Source of the DNA: an uncultured Selenomonadaceae bacterium
GTDB lineage: Bacteria > Bacillota > Negativicutes > Selenomonadales > Selenomonadaceae
DNA: 6,964 nucleotides
Direction: 5' to 3'
Assembly: GCA_905236145.1 (NCBI GenBank)
Contig: CAJOOE010000005.1
Location: 1-6,964, forward strand
A model generated the notes under the pieces. It did not search any database and was not told the origin of the DNA. It was given only the letters and a program-made list of their open reading frames with translations. Each line of letters opens with the position of its first letter. Position 1 is the stretch's first letter. The translations under genes and the position numbers were made by a program. Below, one piece after another: positions 1 through 6,439 of this stretch.

Positions 1-678
1 AAGAAATTTTTCGTCGGGCAATTTGCAGAATTTTTTTTCAAAATATTCAATGCAAGTCAAAAAAACATTTTTTCGGGCAATAAACAAATTATCTCCTTGA
101 AATTCGTAGCCGTAAACACTTTGAACGGATTTTTTCATCCACTCTTTAAATTCCGATTCGCCGGAAGTATTTTCGCATACCACGCGTAATTTTCTGTCCA
201 AAATGCCGATTCTTTTCTCAATCGGTATTTTTTCGCCGGAAACGCTGTCATAACGGCTGACAAGATACGGAGCCTCTCCGCAGGTTATTTCCATTCGATT
301 TGCCGAAACGTAGTCTTGCCAAGTTCGTCCGTTATCGAAAGAAATTTTTCCGGAAGTTTCTTTCCAAGTTCCGGTTTTAAAATCAACGACATTAAACACG
401 TCCGGCTTTCCGAACCAAGCCTCGTCAATCAAATTATTTTGTTCGTTGCAGAGCCGGGACGGAGTAAAAATCTCTGCTTTATCGCGTGTGCGAATTTTTT
501 GTTGTTCGCGAATTTTTTTATAACGCGGCTGTATTAAATTCAATTCTTCAATCTGAATTTTTTTACAGTTGTTTGTCGCCCAAATAATATTTTTTTTCGT
601 AGTTCGATCTGACAAAAGAATACTGAGCAACGCCGGATTTATTTCGTAATCTTTGCCGTCGAAAACATTTTCAGACAT
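1..678 (-). CDS. DNA methyltransferase, 'restriction endonuclease subunit M' family, N-terminal part (3' end beyond the window)
   Basis: An open frame of 226 codons runs without a stop from ATG at 678 to the window edge; the C-terminal part is missing. The start is supported by AAGGTG at 686-691, 7 nt upstream. The translation begins MSENVFDGKDYEINPALLSI and contains DRTTKKNIIWATNN (about residues 24-37), IRTRDKAEIFTPSRLCNEQN (62-81), the W-F-G-K-P-D-V-F-N block (about 88-96), TWQDYVSANRMEITCGEAPY (119-138), LVSRYD, RIGILDRKLRVVCEN and YGYEFQGDNLFIARKN. From memory, this order of blocks is typical of proteins annotated 'restriction endonuclease subunit M', thought to be N6-adenine methyltransferases. 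The catalytic NPPY-type motif expected in such enzymes would lie downstream, outside the window, so activity cannot be judged. The role is inferred: host DNA modification, alone or with a restriction partner further left. The segment is visibly A+T-rich. Family call fairly sure, exact function not. Confidence 0.8.
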   Translation of the reverse strand, partial: MSENVFDGKDYEINPALLSILLSDRTTKKNIIWATNNCKKIQIEELNLIQPRYKKIREQQKIRTRDKAEIFTPSRLCNEQNNLIDEAWFGKPDVFNVVDFKTGTWKETSGKISFDNGRTWQDYVSANRMEITCGEAPYLVSRYDSVSGEKIPIEKRIGILDRKLRVVCENTSGESEFKEWMKKSVQSVYGYEFQGDNLFIARKNVFLTCIEYFEKKFCKLPDEKFL

Positions 679-735
679 AATTTTTCACCTTGCCGTAAAT
701 CAGCGAAGAAATTTCATGAATTGTCTTTATCGCGT

Positions 736-795
736 CGAAATTTTTAATTGAAATTTTCGCCGATTAAAATTCATGTTCTTTCGATTATTTTACCA
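736..795 (-). promoter_or_regulatory. Possible promoter and palindrome upstream of the methyltransferase gene
   Basis: In the 204-bp gap between rlmB and the methyltransferase gene, the minus strand reads TGGTAAAAT at 787-795. This fits an extended -10 element (TGnTAnAAT); no good -35 is seen. Just downstream, at 736-759, lies a 24-nt imperfect palindrome (20 of 24 positions symmetric) with CGAAA/TTTCG ends. It would fall in the 5' leader or act as an operator. Only very short reading frames (5-15 codons) occur in the gap, so I see no gene here. Assignment is tentative because the stretch is A/T-rich and such matches arise by chance. Confidence 0.25.
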
Positions 796-882
796 AAAAT
801 TTTCTTTAATGCGTAGAATTTTTTTCTGTGATTGTCCAATTTATCCGGCAACGTCGAAAGGTACCTTCTCCGCCATTTTTTT

Positions 883-1641
883 TTACAAATTTTTGCGGCG
901 TTGCCTGCAAACTTCATACATCATCAGAGCGGCGGCGACCGACGCATTGAGAGAATTTATTTTCCCGAACATCGGAATTTTTACCGGCAAGTCGCAATTT
1001 TCGCGGGTCAACCTTCTCATACCTCTGCCTTCGTTGCCGATAACGATACAAATGCCGCCGGTAAAATCGGCGTCCGTAAATTCAACTTCACCGTCCATAT
1101 CGCTGCCGACAATCATTATTCCGGAATTTTTCAATTCTTTCAGAGTTTGAGCGATATTGTTTACACGGGCGACTTTTACATACTCTGCGGCTCCGGCTGA
1201 AGTCTTTGCAACGGTTGAATTAAGTTGAACGTTCCTGCGTTTGGGAATTATCACACCGTGAACTCCGGCGGCATCGGCAGTCCTCAAAATCGCTCCGAAA
1301 TTGTGAGGGTCCTCCAATTCGTCAAGAAGGACGAGAAAGGGAGGTTCCTTTTTTGATTCCGCAAAATTCAAGATTTCTTCAAGGTCGGCATAATCAAAAG
1401 CCGCCGCATAAGCAATTACGCCCTGATGATTGCCGCCGCCGGAAATTTTATCCAAAACATTTTTCCCGACAAATTCCGTGACTATTCCGGCAGACTTTGC
1501 GTCGTTGAAAATTTTTTGAGCGGAGCCGTCCCGTTTTCCCTCAGCAAACAAAATTTTATTTATTGCCCGTCCGGACTTCAAAAGTTCGAGGACGGAATTT
1601 CTTCCGAAAATCAAATTGTCGTCGCCGTTAAAATCTTTCAT
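883..1641 (-). CDS. rlmB: 23S rRNA (guanosine-2'-O-)-methyltransferase RlmB / TrmH (SpoU) family
   Basis: A 252-residue protein, the usual length for RlmB. It has an N-terminal SpoU substrate-binding domain (about residues 10-85, starting IFGRNSVLELL and including NHQG at 71-74) and a C-terminal SPOUT methyltransferase domain. All three SpoU motifs are present: DPHNFGAILRTADAAG (111-126, with the conserved Asn and Arg), IVIGNEGRGM (199-208) and IPMFGKINSLNASVAAAL (222-239), which form the knotted S-adenosylmethionine site. The known family reaction is 2'-O-methylation of a guanosine in 23S rRNA (G2251 in E. coli); some relatives modify tRNA, so the exact target is inferred. The ATG at 1641 is preceded by GGAGG (1654-1658) at a rather long 12-nt spacing. 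The start lies only 38 bp below the porin terminator hairpin, so its promoter is unclear. In many Firmicutes rlmB sits with cysS and mrnC upstream and yacP downstream; none of these is next to it here. Confidence 0.92.
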   Translation of the reverse strand: MKDFNGDDNLIFGRNSVLELLKSGRAINKILFAEGKRDGSAQKIFNDAKSAGIVTEFVGKNVLDKISGGGNHQGVIAYAAAFDYADLEEILNFAESKKEPPFLVLLDELEDPHNFGAILRTADAAGVHGVIIPKRRNVQLNSTVAKTSAGAAEYVKVARVNNIAQTLKELKNSGIMIVGSDMDGEVEFTDADFTGGICIVIGNEGRGMRRLTRENCDLPVKIPMFGKINSLNASVAAALMMYEVCRQRRKNL

Positions 1642-1679
1642 AAATTTTCAAATCCTCCCTGCGTAAAACGGTAAAACAA

Positions 1680-1712
1680 AAGGGACTTCCCAAAACCTTT
1701 GAGAAGTCCCTT
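1680..1712 (-). terminator. Intrinsic terminator of the porin gene
   Basis: A perfect 10-bp stem (1680-1689 with 1703-1712, AAGGGACTTC/GAAGTCCCTT) encloses a 13-nt loop. On the minus strand it is followed by TTGTTTT. It lies about 80 bp past the porin stop codon and is the only good rho-independent terminator between the porin and rlmB. On the plus strand the hairpin has no comparable T run, so it acts for minus-strand transcription. Confidence 0.85.
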
Positions 1713-1716
1713 CCCT

Positions 1717-1742
1717 TTATGCCTTTTCGATCGGGGGCATAA
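1717..1742 (-). other. Second hairpin in the porin 3' untranslated region
   Basis: A 7-bp inverted repeat (TTATGCC 1717-1723 with GGCATAA 1736-1742, 12-nt loop) sits 4 nt upstream, in transcription order, of the terminator hairpin. It has no U run of its own. It could stabilise the 3' end of the porin mRNA or be part of a leader for rlmB; both roles are inference. Confidence 0.45.
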
Positions 1743-1790
1743 CCCGTTTAAATTTCAAAACCTTTTGCGTCAACTTGTTCCGCTCTGAGA

Positions 1791-3101
1791 TTAGAAGAAC
1801 AATTCAACACGACCGAAGAGTTTCTGGAATTTGCCGCCGCCGGTGATGTATTTGCCGTTAGCGTATTTCGCAACAAGACCGACGTTTTTGAACGGAGCGT
1901 AAGCACCGCCGACGAACCAGCCTTTGGTTCCGTAGAGAACGTCATCGGAAGTCGTGCCGAGCAAGGAAACGTTGGCACCGAATTTACGATAGCCTGCCCA
2001 TACGCTCCACTGACCTTTTTCCGAAGCATTGCTGTAAGTACCATAGTTGAGTTCAGCCTGCCAAGCGTTTTTCTCGTAGTCTGCTTTCTGGTTGCTGGCA
2101 TAGGAACCGGTAAGTTTGAATTTTTCACTGAAGTGATAGCCTGCATTGACGGACCAAATTTGAGCTTTCGTCGCATCGCCGTCTTTGCTGTAATCATAGG
2201 CCGAGAAATCATCATCTTTTACATAGTAGTAACCCGCACCGAAGATAAAGTTTTTCGGGTTGTCATACTGGAGGTTGATACCGACCATCGAGGAAGGATC
2301 TGTGCCGAGATATTTGTCTGCGTAACCGCCGCGGCTGCCGTCCTCTCTGAGAGCAGAGGAACCGGAAGCAACATCATCAGCTTCGATACGACCTGCCAAC
2401 AAGGTAGCTTTGAAATTGTTGGCACCGTATTGCAACTGAACACCGGAGAGTTCGTTATCCCAGACAAGACCGGATTCGTTGGTGTAAAGTTCAAATTTAC
2501 CGAGTTTCAACTGGAAATTGCCGTAATCGCCCTGAGCCCATACACGTTCAAGATGAACATTGTTGGTTGTATCGGTTTTCATGTTGCCGGTAGCATCCAA
2601 ACGAGCATTTACCGACCAATGATCGTTGACTTCAGCTCTCGGCTCGAGACGGAATACATAACCGTCGCTGTTGCTTCTTGATTTGTTGCCGGTGTTTGCC
2701 GGATCAACGCGGCGGCTGTGGTAGGTGTACTCTACTTTGCCGTGCCAAGCAACTTTGTCTGCATTTCTTTCGAGTTCCGCAACGCGAACGCCGAGATTGT
2801 CGAGTTCTTCACGGAATTCTGCAGCGAGTTTTTCGAGTTCGGCATTTTTGGTGCCTGCCGGCTGTTTTGCCATAGCTTTCGCAATCATCTGAGCCATTTC
2901 ATAACGGGTGATGTTGCGGTTACCCATGTAAGTGCCGTCGCCGTAACCTTCGATGACGCCTTCGCTTGCAAGTTTGGTAACTGCCGCATATGCCCAGTGT
3001 CCCTGCGGAACATCGCTGAACGGATTTGCAGCTGCAAAAGTGGTTGATGCTGCACCGACGACCAACGCGGTGGTCAAAGCTGATACTACTGTTTTTTTCA
3101 T
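1791..3101 (-). CDS. ompM: OmpM-like outer-membrane porin with N-terminal SLH domain
   Basis: A 436-residue exported protein. Residues 1-23 form a signal peptide (MKK, hydrophobic core, cleavage expected after TTFA). One SLH domain follows (about 26-80: NPFSDVPQGHWAYAAV, GVIEGYGDGTY, ITRYEMAQMI). Next comes a charged coiled-coil stretch (about 86-113), then a long beta-barrel (about 119-436) rich in alternating aromatic/polar strands and ending RVELFF, an outer-membrane-type C-terminus. In Negativicutes, OmpM proteins bind peptidoglycan-linked cell-wall material through the SLH domain, tether the outer membrane and form the main diffusion pores. Start choice: AAGGAGG (3111-3117) directly abuts the ATG at 3110, so the second in-frame ATG at 3101, 9 nt away and giving a clean MKK signal peptide, is preferred. 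The gene has its own strong promoter and terminator. Its codons (AAC, TAC, TTC, GAC) differ from those of its neighbours, as expected for a very abundant protein. Confidence 0.93.
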   Translation of the reverse strand: MKKTVVSALTTALVVGAASTTFAAANPFSDVPQGHWAYAAVTKLASEGVIEGYGDGTYMGNRNITRYEMAQMIAKAMAKQPAGTKNAELEKLAAEFREELDNLGVRVAELERNADKVAWHGKVEYTYHSRRVDPANTGNKSRSNSDGYVFRLEPRAEVNDHWSVNARLDATGNMKTDTTNNVHLERVWAQGDYGNFQLKLGKFELYTNESGLVWDNELSGVQLQYGANNFKATLLAGRIEADDVASGSSALREDGSRGGYADKYLGTDPSSMVGINLQYDNPKNFIFGAGYYYVKDDDFSAYDYSKDGDATKAQIWSVNAGYHFSEKFKLTGSYASNQKADYEKNAWQAELNYGTYSNASEKGQWSVWAGYRKFGANVSLLGTTSDDVLYGTKGWFVGGAYAPFKNVGLVAKYANGKYITGGGKFQKLFGRVELFF

Positions 3102-3110
3102 TTTGAACAT

Positions 3111-3117
3111 CCTCCTT
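3111..3117 (-). promoter_or_regulatory. Ribosome binding site that decides the porin start
   Basis: On the minus strand AAGGAGG is followed at once by ATG TTC AAA ATG. With zero spacing the first ATG is a poor start; the second, at 3101, has an ideal 9-nt spacing. Confidence 0.85.
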
Positions 3118-3239
3118 AAGATGAACCTTTAATGAAAGTTTTTTGATATGTCTTTCGGTTGAAGGTTCCGGAGTTCGTCAAAACAGAGTGTCCATGTTTC
3201 CTCTTTCGACCGGAACTCTTGACCTGTTCCCCTCAAGAC
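3118..3239 (-). promoter_or_regulatory. Structured 5' leader of the porin mRNA
   Basis: From the predicted transcription start near 3239 to the start codon the leader is about 137 nt. A hairpin can form just above the ribosome binding site: GAACCTT/AAGGTTC (3162-3168 with 3123-3129) with an inner stem GAAAG/CTTTC (3152-3156 with 3134-3138). An upstream segment (3210-3216, GTTCCGG) can instead pair with CCGGAAC at 3165-3171, or 3213-3218 with 3171-3176. The first of these excludes the lower hairpin because both use 3165-3168. The pairing is read from the sequence; a regulatory or mRNA-stabilising role is inference. No known riboswitch class is recognised. Confidence 0.4.
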
Positions 3240-3245
3240 GGCGTC

Positions 3246-3305
3246 ATAATAAACCGAAATTTTCAACTTGTCAATACTTTTTTTGAAAATTTTTTGTATT
3301 TTTTT
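3246..3305 (-). promoter_or_regulatory. Strong sigma-70-type promoter of the porin gene with A-tract upstream region
   Basis: The minus strand has a perfect -35 TTGACA (3269-3274), a 17-bp spacer and -10 TATTAT (3246-3251, five of six consensus). Upstream of the -35, three A-runs of 7, 6 and 7 bases (3278-3284, 3290-3295, 3299-3305) follow one another at about one helical turn, resembling an UP element or bent DNA. Transcription should start near 3239. This is the best promoter in the window. Confidence 0.85.
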
Positions 3306-3442
3306 CACCGACATTTCAGATTAACACCGGAACACAGCATTGACGCGAAAGGTAATAATTTCACTTACCGGATATTTTTCATATTCGCCGATTGAGACAG
3401 ATTGACAGATTTACAGTATCACCGATCATCTGACCGGCACAC
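3306..3442 (-). other. Gene-free stretch between the glycosidase gene and the porin promoter
   Basis: No coding region is supported here; together with the promoter and leader it makes a 341-bp gap between genes. Two weak hairpins are visible on the minus strand. One is at 3422-3437 (6-bp stem with one G-U pair, 4-nt loop), five bases past the glycosidase stop. The other is at 3351-3369 (GGTAA/TTACC). Neither is followed by a proper U run, so no confident terminator for the glycosidase gene is seen. A small tandem repeat of GACAGATT occurs at 3396-3411. Confidence 0.4.
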
Positions 3443-4792
3443 TCATTTCGGCAAAATTGAAATAATATCTCCGACTTTTCTTTCATGACCGTCCGACGGA
3501 ATATTTACCATATTACCCTTGACTATCAATTCGGTTGAGCCGCCGCCGTCCAAATTTATCGCATCGACCGCCCCGAAATGATTTTTCAAAATCGCCGCCC
3601 ACTCTTCCAAAGTGCAACCTTTGCTGTGTTCCTGCCTTCCGTCAACGACGGCAAAAATATAATCGCCGTATTGAGTTACTCCGAATGCGGAACGGGGAGC
3701 CCTTCCCGTGCCTATATCTGCGGGAAATTTTTCTTCGCCGGACGTGACAAAAATTTCTCCGGATTTTACAAGTCGCGGGCCGGCACAAATAACATAATCC
3801 GGTATATTGAAATCGCCGGTATCGTCAACATTTATAAAATTTTCCTCAAGACTTACCCTGTCGCCCGGCTGAACATTTATAAGACGTTCGGCGGCAGTCC
3901 CGTGTACGCTGACAATGTAGCCGTTCGGCGGAATGTAACTGTTCCCGCGATTCACAAAAATTGAAGTGACGACTCCGTTCTGCACGACAAATTCGGTACC
4001 GAAATCATTTGTATCCGTCGTTTCTCCGTAAAGTTTGTTGTAAATCATTACGGAATTTGTTTCGCGGGGAATATTTACTCCGGCAATCGGCAAAGATTCG
4101 CCGCCTGCGGTCAAAGTTCCCAAATACCTCACCTTGCCGAAAACGACGGAGCCGTCTGAATTTATTCCGATGCCGGAGCGGACAAATTCACCGGTTGCGG
4201 CGGTCATTCCGTCAATTTTTGTAATGCCGTACAAAAGCCCGCCGGGCGAAAAATAACTTGCATTTATTGAGGCAATCGCGTTCGGAGGATTCATTTGACT
4301 GACGGTGGCAAGTCCTTTAATTTGACCTTGTGCCAAAAAAGGAAGGATTTTATAATTTTCGTGAGCGGCAATAACCGCGAAAGCCATAACCCCGTCTTGG
4401 TCGTAAACCAAAAATTCAAGTCCCTCGCCGGAAATTTCCGGCGGCGTTTGTTTTTCGTATTCGTTGACCGGCGGCTCTTCGGAATTTACCGGCTCGGAAA
4501 CGCTTTGAGAAGGTCTTTCCGGCATTTCCGGCTGTTGAAAGGGGGAATTGACCGCCGGAGAATTTTCTTCCGGCTCCGAAACGCTTTGAGAAGGTCTTTC
4601 CGGTTTTTGGAAAGGAGCGTCAACTTCCGGAGCGTTTCGATTGAAATTTTCCTCGTCGTAAACATTTTGCGGGAAAGTCTGCCGGGTTTGTCCGGGAGAA
4701 GTTCTTTCTATTACAATATTTTCCGCATAAACCGCCGGAGAATTTACCGCAAAAATCAATGCCGCAATAACGGCGGCAATTTTTTTCTTCAA
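3443..4792 (-). CDS. Secreted phosphodiester glycosidase family protein (NAGPA domain)
   Basis: A 449-residue exported protein. Residues 1-23 are a signal peptide (MKKK, hydrophobic stretch, VYA before ENIV). Residues about 24-122 form a low-complexity Pro/Ser/Glu/Asn-rich linker in which RPSQSVSEP occurs twice (66-74 and 93-101). The rest is a NAGPA-type domain: INASYFSPGG (176-185), AVVDGRQEHSKGCTLEEWA (381-399) and NLDGGGSTEL (413-422) are its hallmark blocks. The family is named for the human enzyme that removes GlcNAc from phosphodiester-linked sugars; bacterial members are thought to act on envelope polymers or exopolysaccharide, but the substrate here is unknown. Start choice: AAGGTG (4799-4804) lies 6 nt before TTG at 4792, which gives a classic MKKK signal peptide. 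The in-frame GTG at 4801 overlaps that site and has no Shine-Dalgarno of its own; it would add three residues. The frame stays open to the TGA at 3443-3445. Confidence 0.88.
   Translation of the reverse strand: MKKKIAAVIAALIFAVNSPAVYAENIVIERTSPGQTRQTFPQNVYDEENFNRNAPEVDAPFQKPERPSQSVSEPEENSPAVNSPFQQPEMPERPSQSVSEPVNSEEPPVNEYEKQTPPEISGEGLEFLVYDQDGVMAFAVIAAHENYKILPFLAQGQIKGLATVSQMNPPNAIASINASYFSPGGLLYGITKIDGMTAATGEFVRSGIGINSDGSVVFGKVRYLGTLTAGGESLPIAGVNIPRETNSVMIYNKLYGETTDTNDFGTEFVVQNGVVTSIFVNRGNSYIPPNGYIVSVHGTAAERLINVQPGDRVSLEENFINVDDTGDFNIPDYVICAGPRLVKSGEIFVTSGEEKFPADIGTGRAPRSAFGVTQYGDYIFAVVDGRQEHSKGCTLEEWAAILKNHFGAVDAINLDGGGSTELIVKGNMVNIPSDGHERKVGDIISILPK
4489..4603 (-). repeat. Internal direct repeat in the glycosidase linker (34 bp, two copies)
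   Basis: The 34-bp segments 4489-4522 and 4570-4603 match at 33 of 34 positions, 81 bp (27 codons) apart, and keep the reading frame. They encode the duplicated RPSQSVSEP block; the nearby PFQxPE motif is also doubled. This is a linker expansion by duplication, and its copy number may vary between strains. Confidence 0.8.
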
Positions 4793-4827
4793 TGATAACA
4801 CCTTACTTTTTTACACGATACGAAATT

Positions 4828-4859
4828 GGCGGAAGATTGAAGGCAAATTACTTTCCGCC
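4828..4859 (-). terminator. Weak hairpin directly after the dipeptidase stop codon
   Basis: A 7-bp inverted repeat (GGCGGAA/TTCCGCC, 4853-4859 with 4828-4834) with an 18-nt loop begins at the base after the dipeptidase stop codon. The minus strand continues AATTTCG, so the U run is poor. It may reduce read-through into the glycosidase gene 35 bp further on, but it is not a textbook terminator. Confidence 0.35.
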
Positions 4860-6347
4860 TTAATTTTCCGTTGCAATTCGTTTCAAAGTTTCCGCAATAA
4901 GCATGACATGAGGGACGACGGTTTTTAAATGAAGTCTTTCGTTGGGGCTGTGAATATTTTCGTTCGTCGTACCGGTCGAAACCACATCGAGAGAAGTATT
5001 CTTTGCCAAAAAGAAACTGCTCTCAAGTCCGGCGTGAATCGTCCTTATATTCGGCGAAAATCCGTTTTGTTCCGTGAAAACTTCCGTCATAATTTTTTCG
5101 AGCCGGCTTTTGGGATTGTGAGTCCAAGCGGGTGAAGGCGTACTGAATTTCAAATCGAACCCGGAGAATTTTGCTATTTGCCGATCAATGGCGACAAATT
5201 CGCTCAACTCCTCATAAATGTTTGAACGCGACAAAAGTTTCAGGGTAATGCAATCGCCTTCCGTCGTCGCAATTCCCAAGTTTGAAGAAGTTTCGACGAG
5301 TTCCGGATTATCCCGCGACATTGACCAAACGCCGCTGTGAATCACCGTCACCAGCCCGGAGAAATTTTCAAAATCCTCCGCACTCAAAACTTTTTCCGGT
5401 CTTTCGGTCGGTGTGCAGGAAATTTCGACATTCGGTTCCGCGTCGCCGTAAATTTTTCTGATGTGAATACGCACCATATCGCCGCACTCGGAAACTTCAT
5501 CGGCTTTAAAATTCGTCAAAATTACGGCCTCCGCAGTGTCCGGAATCGAATTGCAAGCCTTGCCGCCGGAAAAGTATGCAAGTTGAAATTCACTTTCGCG
5601 GGAAATCAGGCGAAGTAATTTATTGAGCATGGTAATCGCGTTTGCCCGACCTTTTGCAATATCTTCTCCGGAATGACCGCCGCGAAAACCGCCGAATTTT
5701 ATTTTCATGGCTGTCTGCAAATTTTTGTCCGGCTCGACGTAATGAATTTTTCTCTTGAAGTCTATATGAACGCCGCCGGCACTTCCCACTACCAAATCTT
5801 CAAATTTTTCGGAATCGCAGTTAATCAAAAATCCGGCATCGGTCAAATATTTTTTGTCAATATTTTCCGCACCGTCCATTCCGGTTTCTTCGCACACGGT
5901 GAAAATTAAACGCAAAGCCCCGTGCGGACAATCGGCAAAAATTCCATTGTCAAAATTCTTTACGATATAAATTATTTCGGCAATTCCCATGCCGTCGTCC
6001 GCTCCCAAACTTGTCCCTTCCGCCTGCAAAAAATCTTCCGTGCGGACAAGTTTAATCGGATCGTTTAAAGGATCGTATTCGTAACCGTCCCTTGCAATAC
6101 AGACCATATCCATGTGAGCCTGCAGAATGGTCAAGGGAATTTTTTCATATCCGGCGGTCGCGGGAATATCGGCAATAATGTTTCCGATTTCGTCGCGTTC
6201 TGCGGAAATGTTGTAAGCCTTCAAATATTTAAGCAGAAACATTCCTATTCTTTCCTCATGTCCGGATTTTCGGGGGATCGCGGCAAGTTTTGAAAATTCC
6301 GCAAGCACTCCCTTCAAAATTTCTTTATGATCCGAGTTATCGCTCAT
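4860..6347 (-). CDS. pepD: Aminoacyl-histidine dipeptidase (PepD, M20 family zinc peptidase)
   Basis: A 495-residue cytosolic metallopeptidase, close to the usual PepD length. The M20 metal-site residues are all visible: H78 and catalytic D80 in QAHMDM, bridging D117 in LGADDG, catalytic/metal E153-E154 in CEETG, D178 in NCDSE and H466 in NIHSPNE. The lid-domain GGHSGEDI (223-230) and HAGLE (438-442) are also present. After HAGLE it reads SSFF, where many relatives have Cys-Gly. The family hydrolyses dipeptides, often Xaa-His, using two zinc ions; exact specificity is inferred. Start choice: ATG at 6347 follows AGGAG at a 10-nt spacing and gives the normal MSDN...ILKGVL N-terminus. An upstream in-frame ATG at 6506 would add 53 Lys/Arg-rich residues, translate through a terminator and overlap the preceding gene, so it is rejected. 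It probably has its own promoter in 6348-6440; a TTGACG at 6393-6398 is seen but with no good -10. Confidence 0.93.
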   Translation of the reverse strand: MSDNSDHKEILKGVLAEFSKLAAIPRKSGHEERIGMFLLKYLKAYNISAERDEIGNIIADIPATAGYEKIPLTILQAHMDMVCIARDGYEYDPLNDPIKLVRTEDFLQAEGTSLGADDGMGIAEIIYIVKNFDNGIFADCPHGALRLIFTVCEETGMDGAENIDKKYLTDAGFLINCDSEKFEDLVVGSAGGVHIDFKRKIHYVEPDKNLQTAMKIKFGGFRGGHSGEDIAKGRANAITMLNKLLRLISRESEFQLAYFSGGKACNSIPDTAEAVILTNFKADEVSECGDMVRIHIRKIYGDAEPNVEISCTPTERPEKVLSAEDFENFSGLVTVIHSGVWSMSRDNPELVETSSNLGIATTEGDCITLKLLSRSNIYEELSEFVAIDRQIAKFSGFDLKFSTPSPAWTHNPKSRLEKIMTEVFTEQNGFSPNIRTIHAGLESSFFLAKNTSLDVVSTGTTNENIHSPNERLHLKTVVPHVMLIAETLKRIATEN

Positions 6348-6439
6348 TTTAAAAATTCTCCTTTTTCTTTTTTCTTTAACGCACGGGTTATCCGTCAAAA
6401 CACCGTTATTTTTTCTGCCGCCTTTCAAAATTCCCTGCA

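Noticed and set aside
679..882. Possible gene remnant or small peptide between rlmB and the methyltransferase
   Set aside because: Only frames of 5, 11 and 15 codons with no recognisable homology; no support for a gene.
773..1200. Plus-strand frames opposite rlmB, and similar ones opposite the porin, glycosidase and dipeptidase genes
   Set aside because: Antisense shadows of well-supported genes, with no family resemblance and no ribosome binding sites.
1748..2215. 155-codon minus-strand frame, and a 91-codon one at 2219-2494, inside the porin
   Set aside because: Same strand but another frame of a clear porin gene; low-complexity Ser/Thr/Asn content typical of a shadow frame.
3129..3314. 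61-codon minus-strand frame in the porin upstream region
   Set aside because: It spans the porin promoter from the A-tracts to the leader, so the predicted transcript would start inside it. It has no ribosome binding site and no recognisable family.
3396..3411. Two tandem copies of GACAGATT as a possible iteron or operator
   Set aside because: Only two short copies, not near a promoter element; probably chance.
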